A DNA stretch of 64,000 nt from Sulfodiicoccus acidiphilus (lineage in GTDB: Archaea > Thermoproteota > Thermoprotei_A > Sulfolobales > Sulfolobaceae), in contig NZ_AP018553.1 of assembly GCF_003967175.1 (NCBI RefSeq), positions 186,001 to 250,000 on the forward strand. Reading direction: 5' to 3'. A program made the translations under genes and the position numbers. Shown one piece after another: positions 19,278-27,755 of this stretch (its first letter is position 1; each line of letters opens with the position of its first letter). Below the pieces are notes generated by a model. It was not told where the DNA came from, made no database searches, and saw nothing but the letters and a program-made list of their open reading frames with translations.

Positions 19278-19862
19278 CTAATCCTTGAGCTCTTCGACAC
19301 ACTCCTTCACCTTTTCGTGTTTATGGCTCCTCATACCGTAGAGTTTACCGCCGAAAGAGACTAGGATTGAGATTAAGTCTTCGACCAGTTCCTGCTCGGG
19401 TGTTTCGTCCTCATTGTTTAGCACTACTATTTCGCAGTTGTGTGCTTTGCACACCTCCTCAAGTATTTCGAAACCGAACCTTACCAGTCTGTCCGGGTAG
19501 GCTACGACCACTTTTGATACTTCGTTGTTCAGTATCATTCTTAGTAATTTGAGGAACCCCTTCCTCTTCGCGTTCAGTCCAGATCCAACGTCTGTTATCA
19601 CTTGGTCGTATTCTTTAACGTTCTCCTCGAGGTACTTCACTTGGTTTGCCAGATCGTCTTTTTGCGTGTTTGAGGAGACCCTTGCGTATAGTATTTTCCT
19701 CTTTCTGACAATTCCCATCAGTTTCTCGACGTCCTCTTCTCCGAACCTCCATTTCCCGCTCTGTAGTACTACTGGTTTAATGTAGCCTTTCTTTACATAT
19801 TCTCTGAGTGTTGCGTAGGATATTCCTAGGCGTTGGCATACCTCCTTAGGCTTAAGAATCAT
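19278..19862 (-). CDS. tnpA: IS607-family serine recombinase TnpA
   Basis: 194 aa. N-terminal MerR-like helix-turn-helix (KEVCQRLGISYATLREYVKKGYIKP), then a serine resolvase domain with YARVSSNTQKDDLANQ (nucleophile Ser) and VVVAYPDRLVRFGFE. This is the normal architecture of IS607 TnpA. The frame is intact and may be functional; the partner tnpB downstream is broken. A perfect palindrome lies 9 bp before the start. Confidence 0.95.
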   Translation of the reverse strand: MILKPKEVCQRLGISYATLREYVKKGYIKPVVLQSGKWRFGEEDVEKLMGIVRKRKILYARVSSNTQKDDLANQVKYLEENVKEYDQVITDVGSGLNAKRKGFLKLLRMILNNEVSKVVVAYPDRLVRFGFEILEEVCKAHNCEIVVLNNEDETPEQELVEDLISILVSFGGKLYGMRSHKHEKVKECVEELKD

Positions 19863-19870
19863 AGTAGATA

Positions 19871-19887
19871 TACATACAAAGTATGTA
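19871..19887. promoter_or_regulatory. Palindrome before IS607 tnpA
   Basis: Perfect 7-bp inverted repeat TACATAC / GTATGTA with a 3-bp centre, directly upstream of the tnpA start. A binding site for the TnpA MerR-like domain or the left end of the element is the natural reading (inference). Confidence 0.5.
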
Positions 19888-19932
19888 AACTTCAGGCTTA
19901 TCGGAAACTGTTGACAACGGCTGTCAGTACTA

Positions 19933-19963
19933 GTGGAGCCCCGTTCTCCACATTTGAGCGGGG
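19933..19963 (+). other. Potential H-type pseudoknot
   Basis: Stem 1 GTGGAG (19933-19938) with CTCCAC (19946-19951); its loop CCCCG (19939-19943) is complementary to CGGGG (19959-19963), 7 nt downstream. Both stems are perfect, which fits a compact RNA pseudoknot. It lies outside the IS607 tnpA start; owner and expressed strand are unknown. Confidence 0.45.
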
Positions 19964-20079
19964 TGTTTGGCGAAGCGGAAGCTCTGTTGAGTCCAGGCTG
20001 TTCACTTCACTATACTATTAGCTTAAGGAAAACCTCTGCTTGGTCAATCTAAGGTCCAAGACATCAATGGCCTCCAAAA

Positions 20080-21321
20080 TTAACAGGTTGATTTCAACCA
20101 TTCCAATAGGCTTCTAGCTCTATCGACCATAGAACTATTCGCCGTTTCATGAAAAGCTAGTACAACCTTATCTATTCTTCCAAGAGCTCCAGCTACTTTA
20201 GATACCGTTTTCATCTCCTTTGGGCCTTCCTTTGTGTATACGAATAGGTTCAGGGGGTCTTGGTCTGGAGCGTCGGAGAACTCGTGAAAAACGACCATCC
20301 CATCGGAGTCCCTCATTATATCGATGGCTTCCTTTCTAACTTGGTAAAACATCCTGGCACATTCGCCGTTCAGCTCCAAGTCCTTAGCCCTCTTGAACCC
20401 TTTCCTGAAAAGTATAGCATCGTGAGCATATCCTCCTTTCTTGCCCACCTCTGTCAGGATTCTGAAATCGGTCATATCGAGCAGTTCTTCGGACTTATTA
20501 GGTAACGAAAGCTCTCCATCCTTAAACATCTTGGCTAAAGCTAAGGCCAAGATTGCATTAAACATGCCCACTACACTGTGGAAATACACGTTCTGATACA
20601 TGTGGGTCCTACCTAGAAGGAACTCCTCTGCTATTGGAACCCCCTTTTCCAACACTTGAAGCTTCCCGTCCCTGTATACCAATATTCGCTTGAGTCTCTC
20701 GAGATCGAAGAGGCCGTAAACTACGCCGGCGTAATAAGAGTCTCTTAAAAGATAATCTGACCTGTCTGCATCAATTGAACTTGAAATAATGTAACTGCAA
20801 AGCCTTTCTTCCTCACTCTTTGGGACGTCTAGAAGAGCGTCTTTGGTAAACTTGACCGGATCGGATATGTTGGTCTCCTTAGATATCTTCTCCAAGTTTT
20901 TAGCGAATTCCTCTTCAATAACTCGGAGACCTATATGCACATGAGTTTTCCGCCCGTTGTCTTCAAGTCTTAGTCCATATACTTTATTTGCCATTTCTAG
21001 TCCGAGCTCGAAGGTGTGAGAGAACGGTAAATGTCCTATATCGTGAAGCATTCCCACCGAGGAAACGAGGTTCACAAATCCTTTGCTTACGAAGTCAAGC
21101 CCACTATTTTCTCCAACCCTCTTCACTATCTCTGACGAGGCTTTCATTACTCCTAAGCTGTGCTCAAATCTAGTATGCGTCATCCCAGGATAGACATGAC
21201 TTGCCAGACCGGTCTGAGATATGAACCTAAGCCTTTGGAATAACGGATTTGAAACTATCTCTATTTTGTCCTCATCTATTTCTATAAAACCATGTATAGG
21301 ATCTCTAACTAGCTTCATCAC
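20080..21321 (-). CDS. HD-domain phosphohydrolase (dGTPase/SAMHD1-like)
   Basis: 413 aa. Metal-binding HD motif: His in HTRFEHSLGVM, His-Asp in GMLHDIGHLPFSH, and the distal Asp in SSSIDADRSDYLLRDS. The N-terminus KLVRDPIHGFIEIDE is typical of the SAMHD1/dGTP triphosphohydrolase-like family found across Sulfolobales. Likely acts on nucleotides, but substrate cannot be read from sequence. Its ATG overlaps the stop of the nucleoside phosphorylase gene (ATGA), so the two form an operon with a shared nucleotide-metabolism theme. Confidence 0.88.
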   Translation of the reverse strand: MMKLVRDPIHGFIEIDEDKIEIVSNPLFQRLRFISQTGLASHVYPGMTHTRFEHSLGVMKASSEIVKRVGENSGLDFVSKGFVNLVSSVGMLHDIGHLPFSHTFELGLEMANKVYGLRLEDNGRKTHVHIGLRVIEEEFAKNLEKISKETNISDPVKFTKDALLDVPKSEEERLCSYIISSSIDADRSDYLLRDSYYAGVVYGLFDLERLKRILVYRDGKLQVLEKGVPIAEEFLLGRTHMYQNVYFHSVVGMFNAILALALAKMFKDGELSLPNKSEELLDMTDFRILTEVGKKGGYAHDAILFRKGFKRAKDLELNGECARMFYQVRKEAIDIMRDSDGMVVFHEFSDAPDQDPLNLFVYTKEGPKEMKTVSKVAGALGRIDKVVLAFHETANSSMVDRARSLLEWLKSTC

Positions 21322-22034
21322 TCTTCCTCCGCCAGCACCTCCAATATCGCCCTTGCGACTTGGTCTACCCTGTTCTCTAAAGTGGATCGATCAATCCATC
21401 TCTTCTCTCCTGTTAACTCATCGCTCACCACTAAGATCCCCGCAGTCTTGAGTCCCCTCATGTTACCTAGAGCGAAGAGAGTTGCACATTCCATCTCCAC
21501 TCCAATATTACCTAAGCTGGCCCACCTGGAGACGAAGGAGCTATCCTCAGCGTAGAACGCGTCGCTGCTGAAAACGCTACCTTGCGCGAACTGGACTCCT
21601 CTATCTGACAACTTTTTCATTATCTTAGATGTGAGGATAGGCTCAGGAGAAGTAGAAATTGAGGCTGAGTTTCCTACGTATTGCCCTATTGTCCCCCCAT
21701 GAAGATATGAGGCTCCAGTGGCCACAATTACGTCGCCTACTTTCAAATGTTCTACTAGCGAACCCGCCGTTCCCAGTCGAACAAAAGTCTTAACTCCTAG
21801 CATATACAGCTCCTCTACGACGATCGCCAACGATGGCCCTCCTATTCCGTGAGTAGCTACTGTAACTCTGCTCCCATTATAATAGCCAGTGAAGGTAAGA
21901 AAACCTCTGTTCTCATTAACTATTCTAGCTTCACTTAAAAGAGTAGCTACCTTCTTTACCCTTCCTGGGTCGCCCGCTATAAGAGCTACTGGAGCGACAT
22001 CTTCCCTGCGGGCCAGTATATGAACTGGGTTCAC
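21318..22034 (-). CDS. mtnP: 5'-methylthioadenosine / purine nucleoside phosphorylase
   Basis: 238 aa, very similar along its length to the Sulfolobus solfataricus MTA phosphorylase: starts MNPVHILA, has GDPGRVKKVATLLSEA, the phosphate-site RLGTAGSL, SSDAFYAED and the substrate motif VEMECATLFAL. Cleaves methylthioadenosine (and inosine/guanosine) with phosphate, recycling the product of polyamine synthesis. First gene of a two-gene operon with the HD hydrolase. Confidence 0.93.
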   Translation of the reverse strand: MNPVHILARREDVAPVALIAGDPGRVKKVATLLSEARIVNENRGFLTFTGYYNGSRVTVATHGIGGPSLAIVVEELYMLGVKTFVRLGTAGSLVEHLKVGDVIVATGASYLHGGTIGQYVGNSASISTSPEPILTSKIMKKLSDRGVQFAQGSVFSSDAFYAEDSSFVSRWASLGNIGVEMECATLFALGNMRGLKTAGILVVSDELTGEKRWIDRSTLENRVDQVARAILEVLAEEE

Positions 22035-22168
22035 AAAGCAGCCTGACTCTATCCCCTTTAAAAACAGTATCCTTAATATTTCGCATTCATGACTAAATAT
22101 ATTTTTAACACTCTACAAGTACAAACATAAAGGACAAACATTTAATTCCTGTCTAATTCATCCCGACT

Positions 22169-22729
22169 GTGGCTAAGGAATTATACTTTCCAAGACAGGT
22201 GGACCTCAACTACGTAGTGAATTCCCTAGTTTCCCAGCTTTCCAGCGAAGGCTATAAGGTTCAGTCCAATGTTGGAACAACGATGGCCGTAGTCCAAGCG
22301 AAGAAGGAGGGATTCCTCAGGACTCTCGTAGCAGCTAACAGAGCCTTCACCTTCACCTTCAACAATACGGTTAATGGGCTTCAAGTCAAGATAGGGATTG
22401 GAGCGTGGGTAGAAAACCTAGCGGCGACAGCCATAGAAACTGTAATTCTTGGTCCGATCTTCCTCGTCGTCGATGTGCCGGAGATGGTCTATAACGAACA
22501 CATAGAGGGAAAGTTCGCTAGGATGATCGAAAACATAGTTAACCAGGCGCCATCCTCCTTTCAACAGGCTCCACCACCGTTTCAACCTCCTCAATCCGTG
22601 CCCCAGTACCAACCCATGCCTCAACAGCCTCAAGCCTCCCACCAACAATTTTCTTACTGTCCTAGTTGCGGAGGCCAGATTGCACCCAATTACAAATTCT
22701 GTCCTAGTTGCGGAACTAGGCTCTCCTAA
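22169..22729 (+). CDS. Conserved protein with C-terminal zinc ribbon
   Basis: 186 aa from GTG 22169. Residues 1-120 form an uncharacterised alpha/beta domain (VQAKKEGFLRTLVAANRAFTF); a Pro/Gln-rich linker (about 128-158) leads to a zinc ribbon with two CPSCG knuckles (YCPSCGGQIAPNYKFCPSCGTRLS). The likely leader is very short. Archaeal zinc-ribbon proteins of this shape are often linked to membrane or protein-protein contacts, but I assign no function. Followed by a possible C/D sRNA. Confidence 0.8.
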   Translation: MAKELYFPRQVDLNYVVNSLVSQLSSEGYKVQSNVGTTMAVVQAKKEGFLRTLVAANRAFTFTFNNTVNGLQVKIGIGAWVENLAATAIETVILGPIFLVVDVPEMVYNEHIEGKFARMIENIVNQAPSSFQQAPPPFQPPQSVPQYQPMPQQPQASHQQFSYCPSCGGQIAPNYKFCPSCGTRLS

Positions 22730-22766
22730 GGATTTCCTTATATTTTTCACAGCTAATGTGTCGTTG

Positions 22767-22822
22767 CTGAATGGTGAGGATTGAGGTGATCTCTGATTAG
22801 TGATGAAGAAGTGAAGAAAGGA
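22767..22822 (+). ncRNA. Possible C/D box sRNA with degenerate outer box
   Basis: Regular ladder CTGA (22767-22770), 3 nt, GTGAGGA (22774-22780), 12 nt, CTGA (22793-22796), 3 nt, GTGATGA (22800-22806). The spacing is exactly that of archaeal C/D guides, but neither a good 5' C box before the ladder nor a 3' D box after it is visible. It lies between convergent genes. Confidence 0.4.
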
Positions 22823-22829
22823 GCAGCGT

Positions 22830-24080
22830 TCAAACTATGACGCTGTCCTCTATTCTACTGCTTGTATTAATGAGCTTGTGAGGGTAGACCTTAGACCTTA
22901 TTATCACAGTACCCTCCTCCACTACTACGTCGTCGCCCAAGGCGCTATTAACTATTCTGACCGGATTGTCCTTAGTTGATCTGATCTCACAATGCCTACC
23001 TATTATTGAGTTCTCAATTGACGCTCCTTCTCCTATGTAAACCCTATCCATCACTGCTGATCTGATGATTTTAGCCTCTGACCTAATGACACTGAAGTTA
23101 TCTATAACGGACTCCTCTATGTAGGTTCCCGTTCCTATGTGGCAATGTCTTCCAATTAATATGTTTCCCTCCAGTTGGATTTCCTTTTCCTTATACTTTC
23201 TTCTTATATAGTTTCTCCTCCTAATAGAGTCGGGGCTCTGCCCTTGGATAAATATCCTCCTATCATCATCGATCTTCTTTCCAAGAAAACCCTCCTCAGG
23301 AACAGTCTTCAATAAAGTTAGCATGGCCTCCAAATACCTCTCTGGTGTACCTACGTCAAACCACAATTCGTCAGTCTGATATCCGTAGACGCTCCTTCCT
23401 GTCTCTATGAGATAGGGTATGAAGTCCTTACCGAAGTCCATCCTCCCCTCTCTCCTCATCTTGACTACTTCCTTCTCCTTGAAGATCTCCTTCACATCTG
23501 GAGATAGAAGGTATATTCCAGTGTTAACTAGGTTTGAAGGGGCCTGTTGGGGCCTCGGCTTCTCAACGAAGTTCTTGATTCTTCCATCCTCTTCCATCAC
23601 TGCGACTCCGAAACCCTCCACTGAATCTAACCTCTTTAGGAGAATAGACATGGTAGCCTTCTTCTGTTCGTGGTATTCAACGAACTTCTTCAGGTCTATA
23701 TGGAATAAGTTGTCACCTTGAATGACCATCGTAGTTTCGTTTACATCGTAGTACTCCATGTTTATTCTCACAGAATCTGCGTTTCCCACGCTGTCTATTC
23801 TAGGTTGATACTTGAAGTGCAACCTGGGCTTTATCTTATATCTCGAAGATAGCCCTATTCCCTCCTTGAAGTTATCGAATAACGACTTGTAGTTAACGTA
23901 ACCTCTGACACCAAAAATGAATTCCTTTACTCCTTGTCTGGCCAACTCGAGTATTGGAAACTCCAACAGTGGCCTGTTAAGTATCCTGACTGTGGCCTTG
24001 GAGGTCTCTATCGTCAATGGTCTTAGTCTTAGGCCCTCTCCCCCAATGGGGATGATGACCTTCATTTTCGAGAGATCCAT
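22830..24080 (-). CDS. Sugar-1-phosphate nucleotidyltransferase with left-handed beta-helix
   Basis: 416 aa. N-terminal nucleotidyltransferase signature PIGGEGLRLRPLT with the downstream Lys in SKATVRILNRPL; GDNLFHIDLK is the metal-binding Asp motif. The C-terminal third has hexapeptide repeats (IGRHCHIGTGTYIEES, VYIGEGASIENSIIGRHCEI). Divergent from a GH57 enzyme and glycogen synthase with only 36 bp between, so it probably supplies ADP- or UDP-glucose for glycogen; other sugar nucleotides cannot be excluded. Start ATG 24080 or ATG 24065 (MKVIIPIGG). Confidence 0.85.
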   Translation of the reverse strand: MDLSKMKVIIPIGGEGLRLRPLTIETSKATVRILNRPLLEFPILELARQGVKEFIFGVRGYVNYKSLFDNFKEGIGLSSRYKIKPRLHFKYQPRIDSVGNADSVRINMEYYDVNETTMVIQGDNLFHIDLKKFVEYHEQKKATMSILLKRLDSVEGFGVAVMEEDGRIKNFVEKPRPQQAPSNLVNTGIYLLSPDVKEIFKEKEVVKMRREGRMDFGKDFIPYLIETGRSVYGYQTDELWFDVGTPERYLEAMLTLLKTVPEEGFLGKKIDDDRRIFIQGQSPDSIRRRNYIRRKYKEKEIQLEGNILIGRHCHIGTGTYIEESVIDNFSVIRSEAKIIRSAVMDRVYIGEGASIENSIIGRHCEIRSTKDNPVRIVNSALGDDVVVEEGTVIIRSKVYPHKLINTSSRIEDSVIV

Positions 24081-24116
24081 AATAGGATTTTAGCGGAATT
24101 CGCAAATAAGCAATGC

Positions 24117-25448
24117 ATGAAACACGTGGCGATCGGTTTCGAGGTACATCAACCGTTTAGGGTAAGAAGGGATTACTTTTGGAACCCGAGGTATAGAGGG
24201 GATCTCGTAGAGCGTTTCTTCGACGAAACGCGTAATAGAGACATTTTCGAGAGAGTGAAACGCAACTGTTACGTTCCGGCGACAAAGATCATTCTAGAGG
24301 AAATAGATAGGGCCGAGGAAGAGGGAGTAGATCTCAAGTTCTTTTTTAGTCTATCTGGTACTCTCTTAGAGCAGGTAGAAAGGTGGGGTTCAGATTTCCT
24401 TGAGTTACTGAGGGAACTTAGATACACCAAGAAAGTGGAGTTCCTTGGTCAAACCTACTACCACTCCATAACGGGGACTTGGGAAGACAAGACGGAGTTC
24501 AGAGAACAAGTAAAGCAACATATTGCTCTAATGAAGGACCTACTCGACTACTCGCCGAGCATATTTGAGAATACTGAACTGCTCACCGATAGGTCCATAG
24601 CTAAGGAGGTGGAGGGTTTAGGGTTCAGAGGTATAGTCTTGGAGGGAAAAGAAAGCACACTTAAAGGTAGGAGTCCCAACAGACCATATAAACTGAAGGG
24701 AGGAAACATATCTCTCCTTTTTAGAAACTATAGGTTAAGCGACGATGTGGCGTTTCGCTTCTCCAATAAGTCGTGGGATCAGTACCCACTCACTGCCGAA
24801 AAATTCGCTGGCTGGATCAGTCAGTCGGAGGGCTATTACGCTCTGATATTTGTAGACTATGAAACGTTCGGAGAACATCATAGCAGACAGACAGGCATAC
24901 TAGACTTTCTAAGGTGGCTTCCTAGGGAGTTGGAGAGGAGGGCTGTAGAGACAGTTGTACCTTCGGATGTCGTGAACGAGTCCATAGAGGAAATGGATCT
25001 AGATTCCCTCTCCTCTTGGGCAGATGTGAGAAAAGACGAGAGTGGTTGGTTAGGCAATCAGATGCAGAGAGCTTACGACGAATTGGTCCTGAGATCGGAA
25101 CTGCCGTCTAAGGAGTTGGGAGGGGAGTTCCTAAGGACTTGGAGATACTTTACAACTAGCGACAACTACTACTATATGTACGTCGGCGAGGGTGGTCCAG
25201 CCGAGGTTCACTCTTACTTCAATGCCTATGATTCCCCAGTGGAGGCGTTCATAAACGAGTTTTACGCCCTCTCAAGGCTACTCGAAGAAGAGCTCAAGTC
25301 TCTTAACATCGATAGAGAACCTTTCTTTTTCTATAAGGGAAACAGAAAATTTAATGTTGCTTGGAATGAGAAGCAAGTTGAGGAAATTTTGCATCGAGAT
25401 CAGTCTTTGAGGGATCATCAAAGGTTTGTGAAGGAGTGGTTGCAATGA
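24117..25448 (+). CDS. Glycoside hydrolase family 57 enzyme
   Basis: 443 aa, GH57 alpha-amylase-like or 4-alpha-glucanotransferase-like. Conserved regions: GFEVHQPFR (region 1 His), GQTYYHSI, the nucleophile Glu in IFENTELL, and the acid/base Asp in FVDYETFGEHH. Cytoplasmic, since no signal peptide is seen. It overlaps glycogen synthase by 4 bp (ATGA), which argues for a role in glycogen branching, remodelling or breakdown. Confidence 0.9.
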   Translation: MKHVAIGFEVHQPFRVRRDYFWNPRYRGDLVERFFDETRNRDIFERVKRNCYVPATKIILEEIDRAEEEGVDLKFFFSLSGTLLEQVERWGSDFLELLRELRYTKKVEFLGQTYYHSITGTWEDKTEFREQVKQHIALMKDLLDYSPSIFENTELLTDRSIAKEVEGLGFRGIVLEGKESTLKGRSPNRPYKLKGGNISLLFRNYRLSDDVAFRFSNKSWDQYPLTAEKFAGWISQSEGYYALIFVDYETFGEHHSRQTGILDFLRWLPRELERRAVETVVPSDVVNESIEEMDLDSLSSWADVRKDESGWLGNQMQRAYDELVLRSELPSKELGGEFLRTWRYFTTSDNYYYMYVGEGGPAEVHSYFNAYDSPVEAFINEFYALSRLLEEELKSLNIDREPFFFYKGNRKFNVAWNEKQVEEILHRDQSLRDHQRFVKEWLQ

Positions 25449-27145
25449 ATAGAGTGGAGTCGCTGTGGTTCGACGATCAACTAAAGAGTGTTCTAATGTT
25501 TTCCTTTGAATTGTTCAAAGTGGCATCAGGAGGAGGGTTAGGAACCGCAGTGTACGGACTTTCCACTGCGTTAGCAAGAGCCGGAGTAAAGACCACTGTA
25601 ATCATGCCAAGCCACGGAAGGCATTTGAGCGATCCTCATAGATCCTCCCTAGGTCTGAGGGAGATCGATGTAAAGGTTTACGGGGTGAGACGTGGGGAGA
25701 ACGGTGCGCATTATAGGTATGCCATCGGAGCCGAGGCTGGGAGATTGGACGGAGTCGAAGTCATTCTAGTGAAGGGACTAGACTATGAGACTGGGAGAAT
25801 ATTGGACAGTTGGGGAGTTTACGACTGGAGCCTGGAGAAGTCGGCCTTGTTTGCTAGAGTCGCTCCTGCCTTGGTACAATACTTGTTGAACAGAAGGGAA
25901 ATACCCTCACTCATACATATTCATGACTGGCACTCCGTTCTAGCGGGCACGGCTTCCAAATACGAACTGGAGGTTAGACGGGTGATCGTGCCAACCGTCT
26001 TCACCGTTCATCTCCTCAACAAGGTCGGAGTTCCATGGCATTACGCCTCAGAGGAGTGGGCTGGACTTCAGAACTGTCCGCACTACATCTGGTCCGTAAG
26101 TAAGCACGTCCTTAAAAGAACTAAGGAGGTATGGGACGAACTTTCGGCAGGATTCATAGAGAGGTTCGGCGCCTATGAGGCAGATCTCCTCACGTCAGTT
26201 AGCTCCAATTACCTGAGGGAAGTCATAGAGTTCGTAGGTTACTGGGCCGAAAACAAGTCCTGTGTGACCTATGACGGGACAGATTGGAACTTAGAGGAGG
26301 TGGAAAGGCTGGCTGAAGGTGTCGGAATCAGGGACAGGGCACAACTCAGGACCAGGTTGCTTTCGTCCCTCCCATCTATGAAGGTCGTTCCAGAGGACTT
26401 TTCCACCGGAAGCATATTGTGGCAACACAAGGGAGCCTTAGGCATACGAGACGATTGGACATACGAACCACTGGCCCCAGGGCAGCTGGTCCTTTTCACT
26501 GGCAGAGTAGTGTACCAGAAGGGACTAGACCTACTTCTTAAGTCCTTCAAAAGGGTAGTCAATAGAGTTCCAGACGCCAGGCTCGTGGTACTGGGTATAC
26601 CTGGGAAGGAATATGACCTCTTAAGGGAGGTAGTAAACGATGCGTCTGCCTTACCCAATAATGTCAGACTCCTGCTCAGTTCGAGTATAGACAGAGCAAC
26701 CTACAAGTTATTCCATTACGCTGCCTCAGTGTTTGTGTCCTCATCGAGGTGGGAACCCTTTGGAATAAACGTGATTGAAGCCATGGCTGTGGGAACACCT
26801 GTGGTGGGGTATAGAGTGGGAGGAGTGGCAGAGACCGTGGTTGACCTCAGGTACAACGCTGATGGTACTGGCCTCCTAGCTAGGCCCGAGAGCGTTGAGG
26901 AGCTGGCCGATTACCTATCCTCTGCCCTCCTCCTTTCTAAGGCGGCTGAGGAATCAAACATGGAGACTCTTAGAACCCAATCAGTAGTGAGCACTGACGA
27001 CGTCAGGTTGTGGCTTAAGATCAGACAGAACGCTATCAACAGGGTGAGACAGAACTTCACTTGGGACGCTGCAAGGGACAGGGTACTTGAGTGTTACAAA
27101 AAGGGTGCAGAAATGGCCCGATATAGAACAATGGCTTCTTTTTAG
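25445..27145 (+). CDS. glgA: Glycogen/starch synthase, GT5
   Basis: Extends alpha-1,4-glucan from NDP-glucose. N-terminal half with GGGLGTAVYGLSTALARAG (the family KxGGL-type donor loop) and IHDWHSVLAG; C-terminal Rossmann half with FTGRVVYQKGLDLLLKSF and SSRWEPFGINVIEAMAVGTPVVGY (retaining GT-B E-x7-E motif). I prefer ATG 25445, which overlaps the GH57 stop and follows AAGGAG, over an in-frame GTG 9 bp upstream. A T-rich stretch at the end (27136-27144) may terminate transcription. Confidence 0.93.
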   Translation: MNRVESLWFDDQLKSVLMFSFELFKVASGGGLGTAVYGLSTALARAGVKTTVIMPSHGRHLSDPHRSSLGLREIDVKVYGVRRGENGAHYRYAIGAEAGRLDGVEVILVKGLDYETGRILDSWGVYDWSLEKSALFARVAPALVQYLLNRREIPSLIHIHDWHSVLAGTASKYELEVRRVIVPTVFTVHLLNKVGVPWHYASEEWAGLQNCPHYIWSVSKHVLKRTKEVWDELSAGFIERFGAYEADLLTSVSSNYLREVIEFVGYWAENKSCVTYDGTDWNLEEVERLAEGVGIRDRAQLRTRLLSSLPSMKVVPEDFSTGSILWQHKGALGIRDDWTYEPLAPGQLVLFTGRVVYQKGLDLLLKSFKRVVNRVPDARLVVLGIPGKEYDLLREVVNDASALPNNVRLLLSSSIDRATYKLFHYAASVFVSSSRWEPFGINVIEAMAVGTPVVGYRVGGVAETVVDLRYNADGTGLLARPESVEELADYLSSALLLSKAAEESNMETLRTQSVVSTDDVRLWLKIRQNAINRVRQNFTWDAARDRVLECYKKGAEMARYRTMASF

Positions 27146-27168
27146 AAAAAAATTAATACAAATACAAC

Positions 27169-27176
27169 TTATTTAG
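27169..27176 (+). promoter_or_regulatory. TATA box candidate for nuoB
   Basis: TTATTTAG in an A-rich stretch about 46-53 bp before the GTG start of nuoB; predicted transcription start near 27200. Suggests nuoB has its own promoter and is not tied to glgA. Confidence 0.4.
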
Positions 27177-27221
27177 ATCTTAAGCAACCTATTTTAGGGG
27201 ATGAGATGATATAGATGGTAG

Positions 27222-27755
27222 GTGATAACTACGGAGAAACAAGAACTGCTCCTAACTGGGAACGTGGAAAGCGCTGCGAAGAAAGCAGCCAAGTGGCTAC
27301 TGGAAAGGAAGCCGGTGAAAACGCTAAGAGATTGGGGCATATCGTTCTCCTTATGGCCTCCTCACCTAACGACCAGTTGTTGCGGTACTGAGTTTGGGGC
27401 CTTTGCGGCTGCTAGATTCGACTCGGAGAGGTTCGGTCTACTTCCTTTCAGTGGCGCAAGGCAGTCTAACCTTTTGGTCATTGAGGGGACTATGACTAGA
27501 AAGATGGCTAGGGCAGTAAGGGTAGTTTACGAGCAGATGCCTGAACCTAAGTACGTTATAGCGATGGGAGCGTGCTCATTGGAGGGGGGAATCTTCTGGA
27601 ATTCCTACAACCTAGTTTTGGCTAGCGAGATCGGAATACCGGTCGATATATATCTTCCTGGGTGTCCTACAAGACCTGAGGCCTTGGCGAGGGGTCTCTT
27701 AATGCTTCAGCAAAGAATAAGGGGAAAGACCGCTCAGGCAGTAGTCAACACATAA
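27222..27755 (+). CDS. nuoB: Complex I subunit B (N2 cluster), detached from the nuo operon
   Basis: Carries the terminal N2 [4Fe-4S] cluster that reduces quinone. Ligands are visible: TTSCCGTEFG (two adjacent Cys), MGACSLEGG and LPGCPTRPEA. 177 aa, normal length. It stands alone 17 kb downstream of the nuoA-N operon, between the glycogen cluster and a convergent glycerate kinase gene, although NuoB must assemble with NuoC, NuoD and NuoI. GTG at 27222 has only a weak ribosome site; an ATG at 27215 is out of frame. The 3' end overlaps the convergent gene by 22 bp. Confidence 0.94.
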   Translation: MITTEKQELLLTGNVESAAKKAAKWLLERKPVKTLRDWGISFSLWPPHLTTSCCGTEFGAFAAARFDSERFGLLPFSGARQSNLLVIEGTMTRKMARAVRVVYEQMPEPKYVIAMGACSLEGGIFWNSYNLVLASEIGIPVDIYLPGCPTRPEALARGLLMLQQRIRGKTAQAVVNT

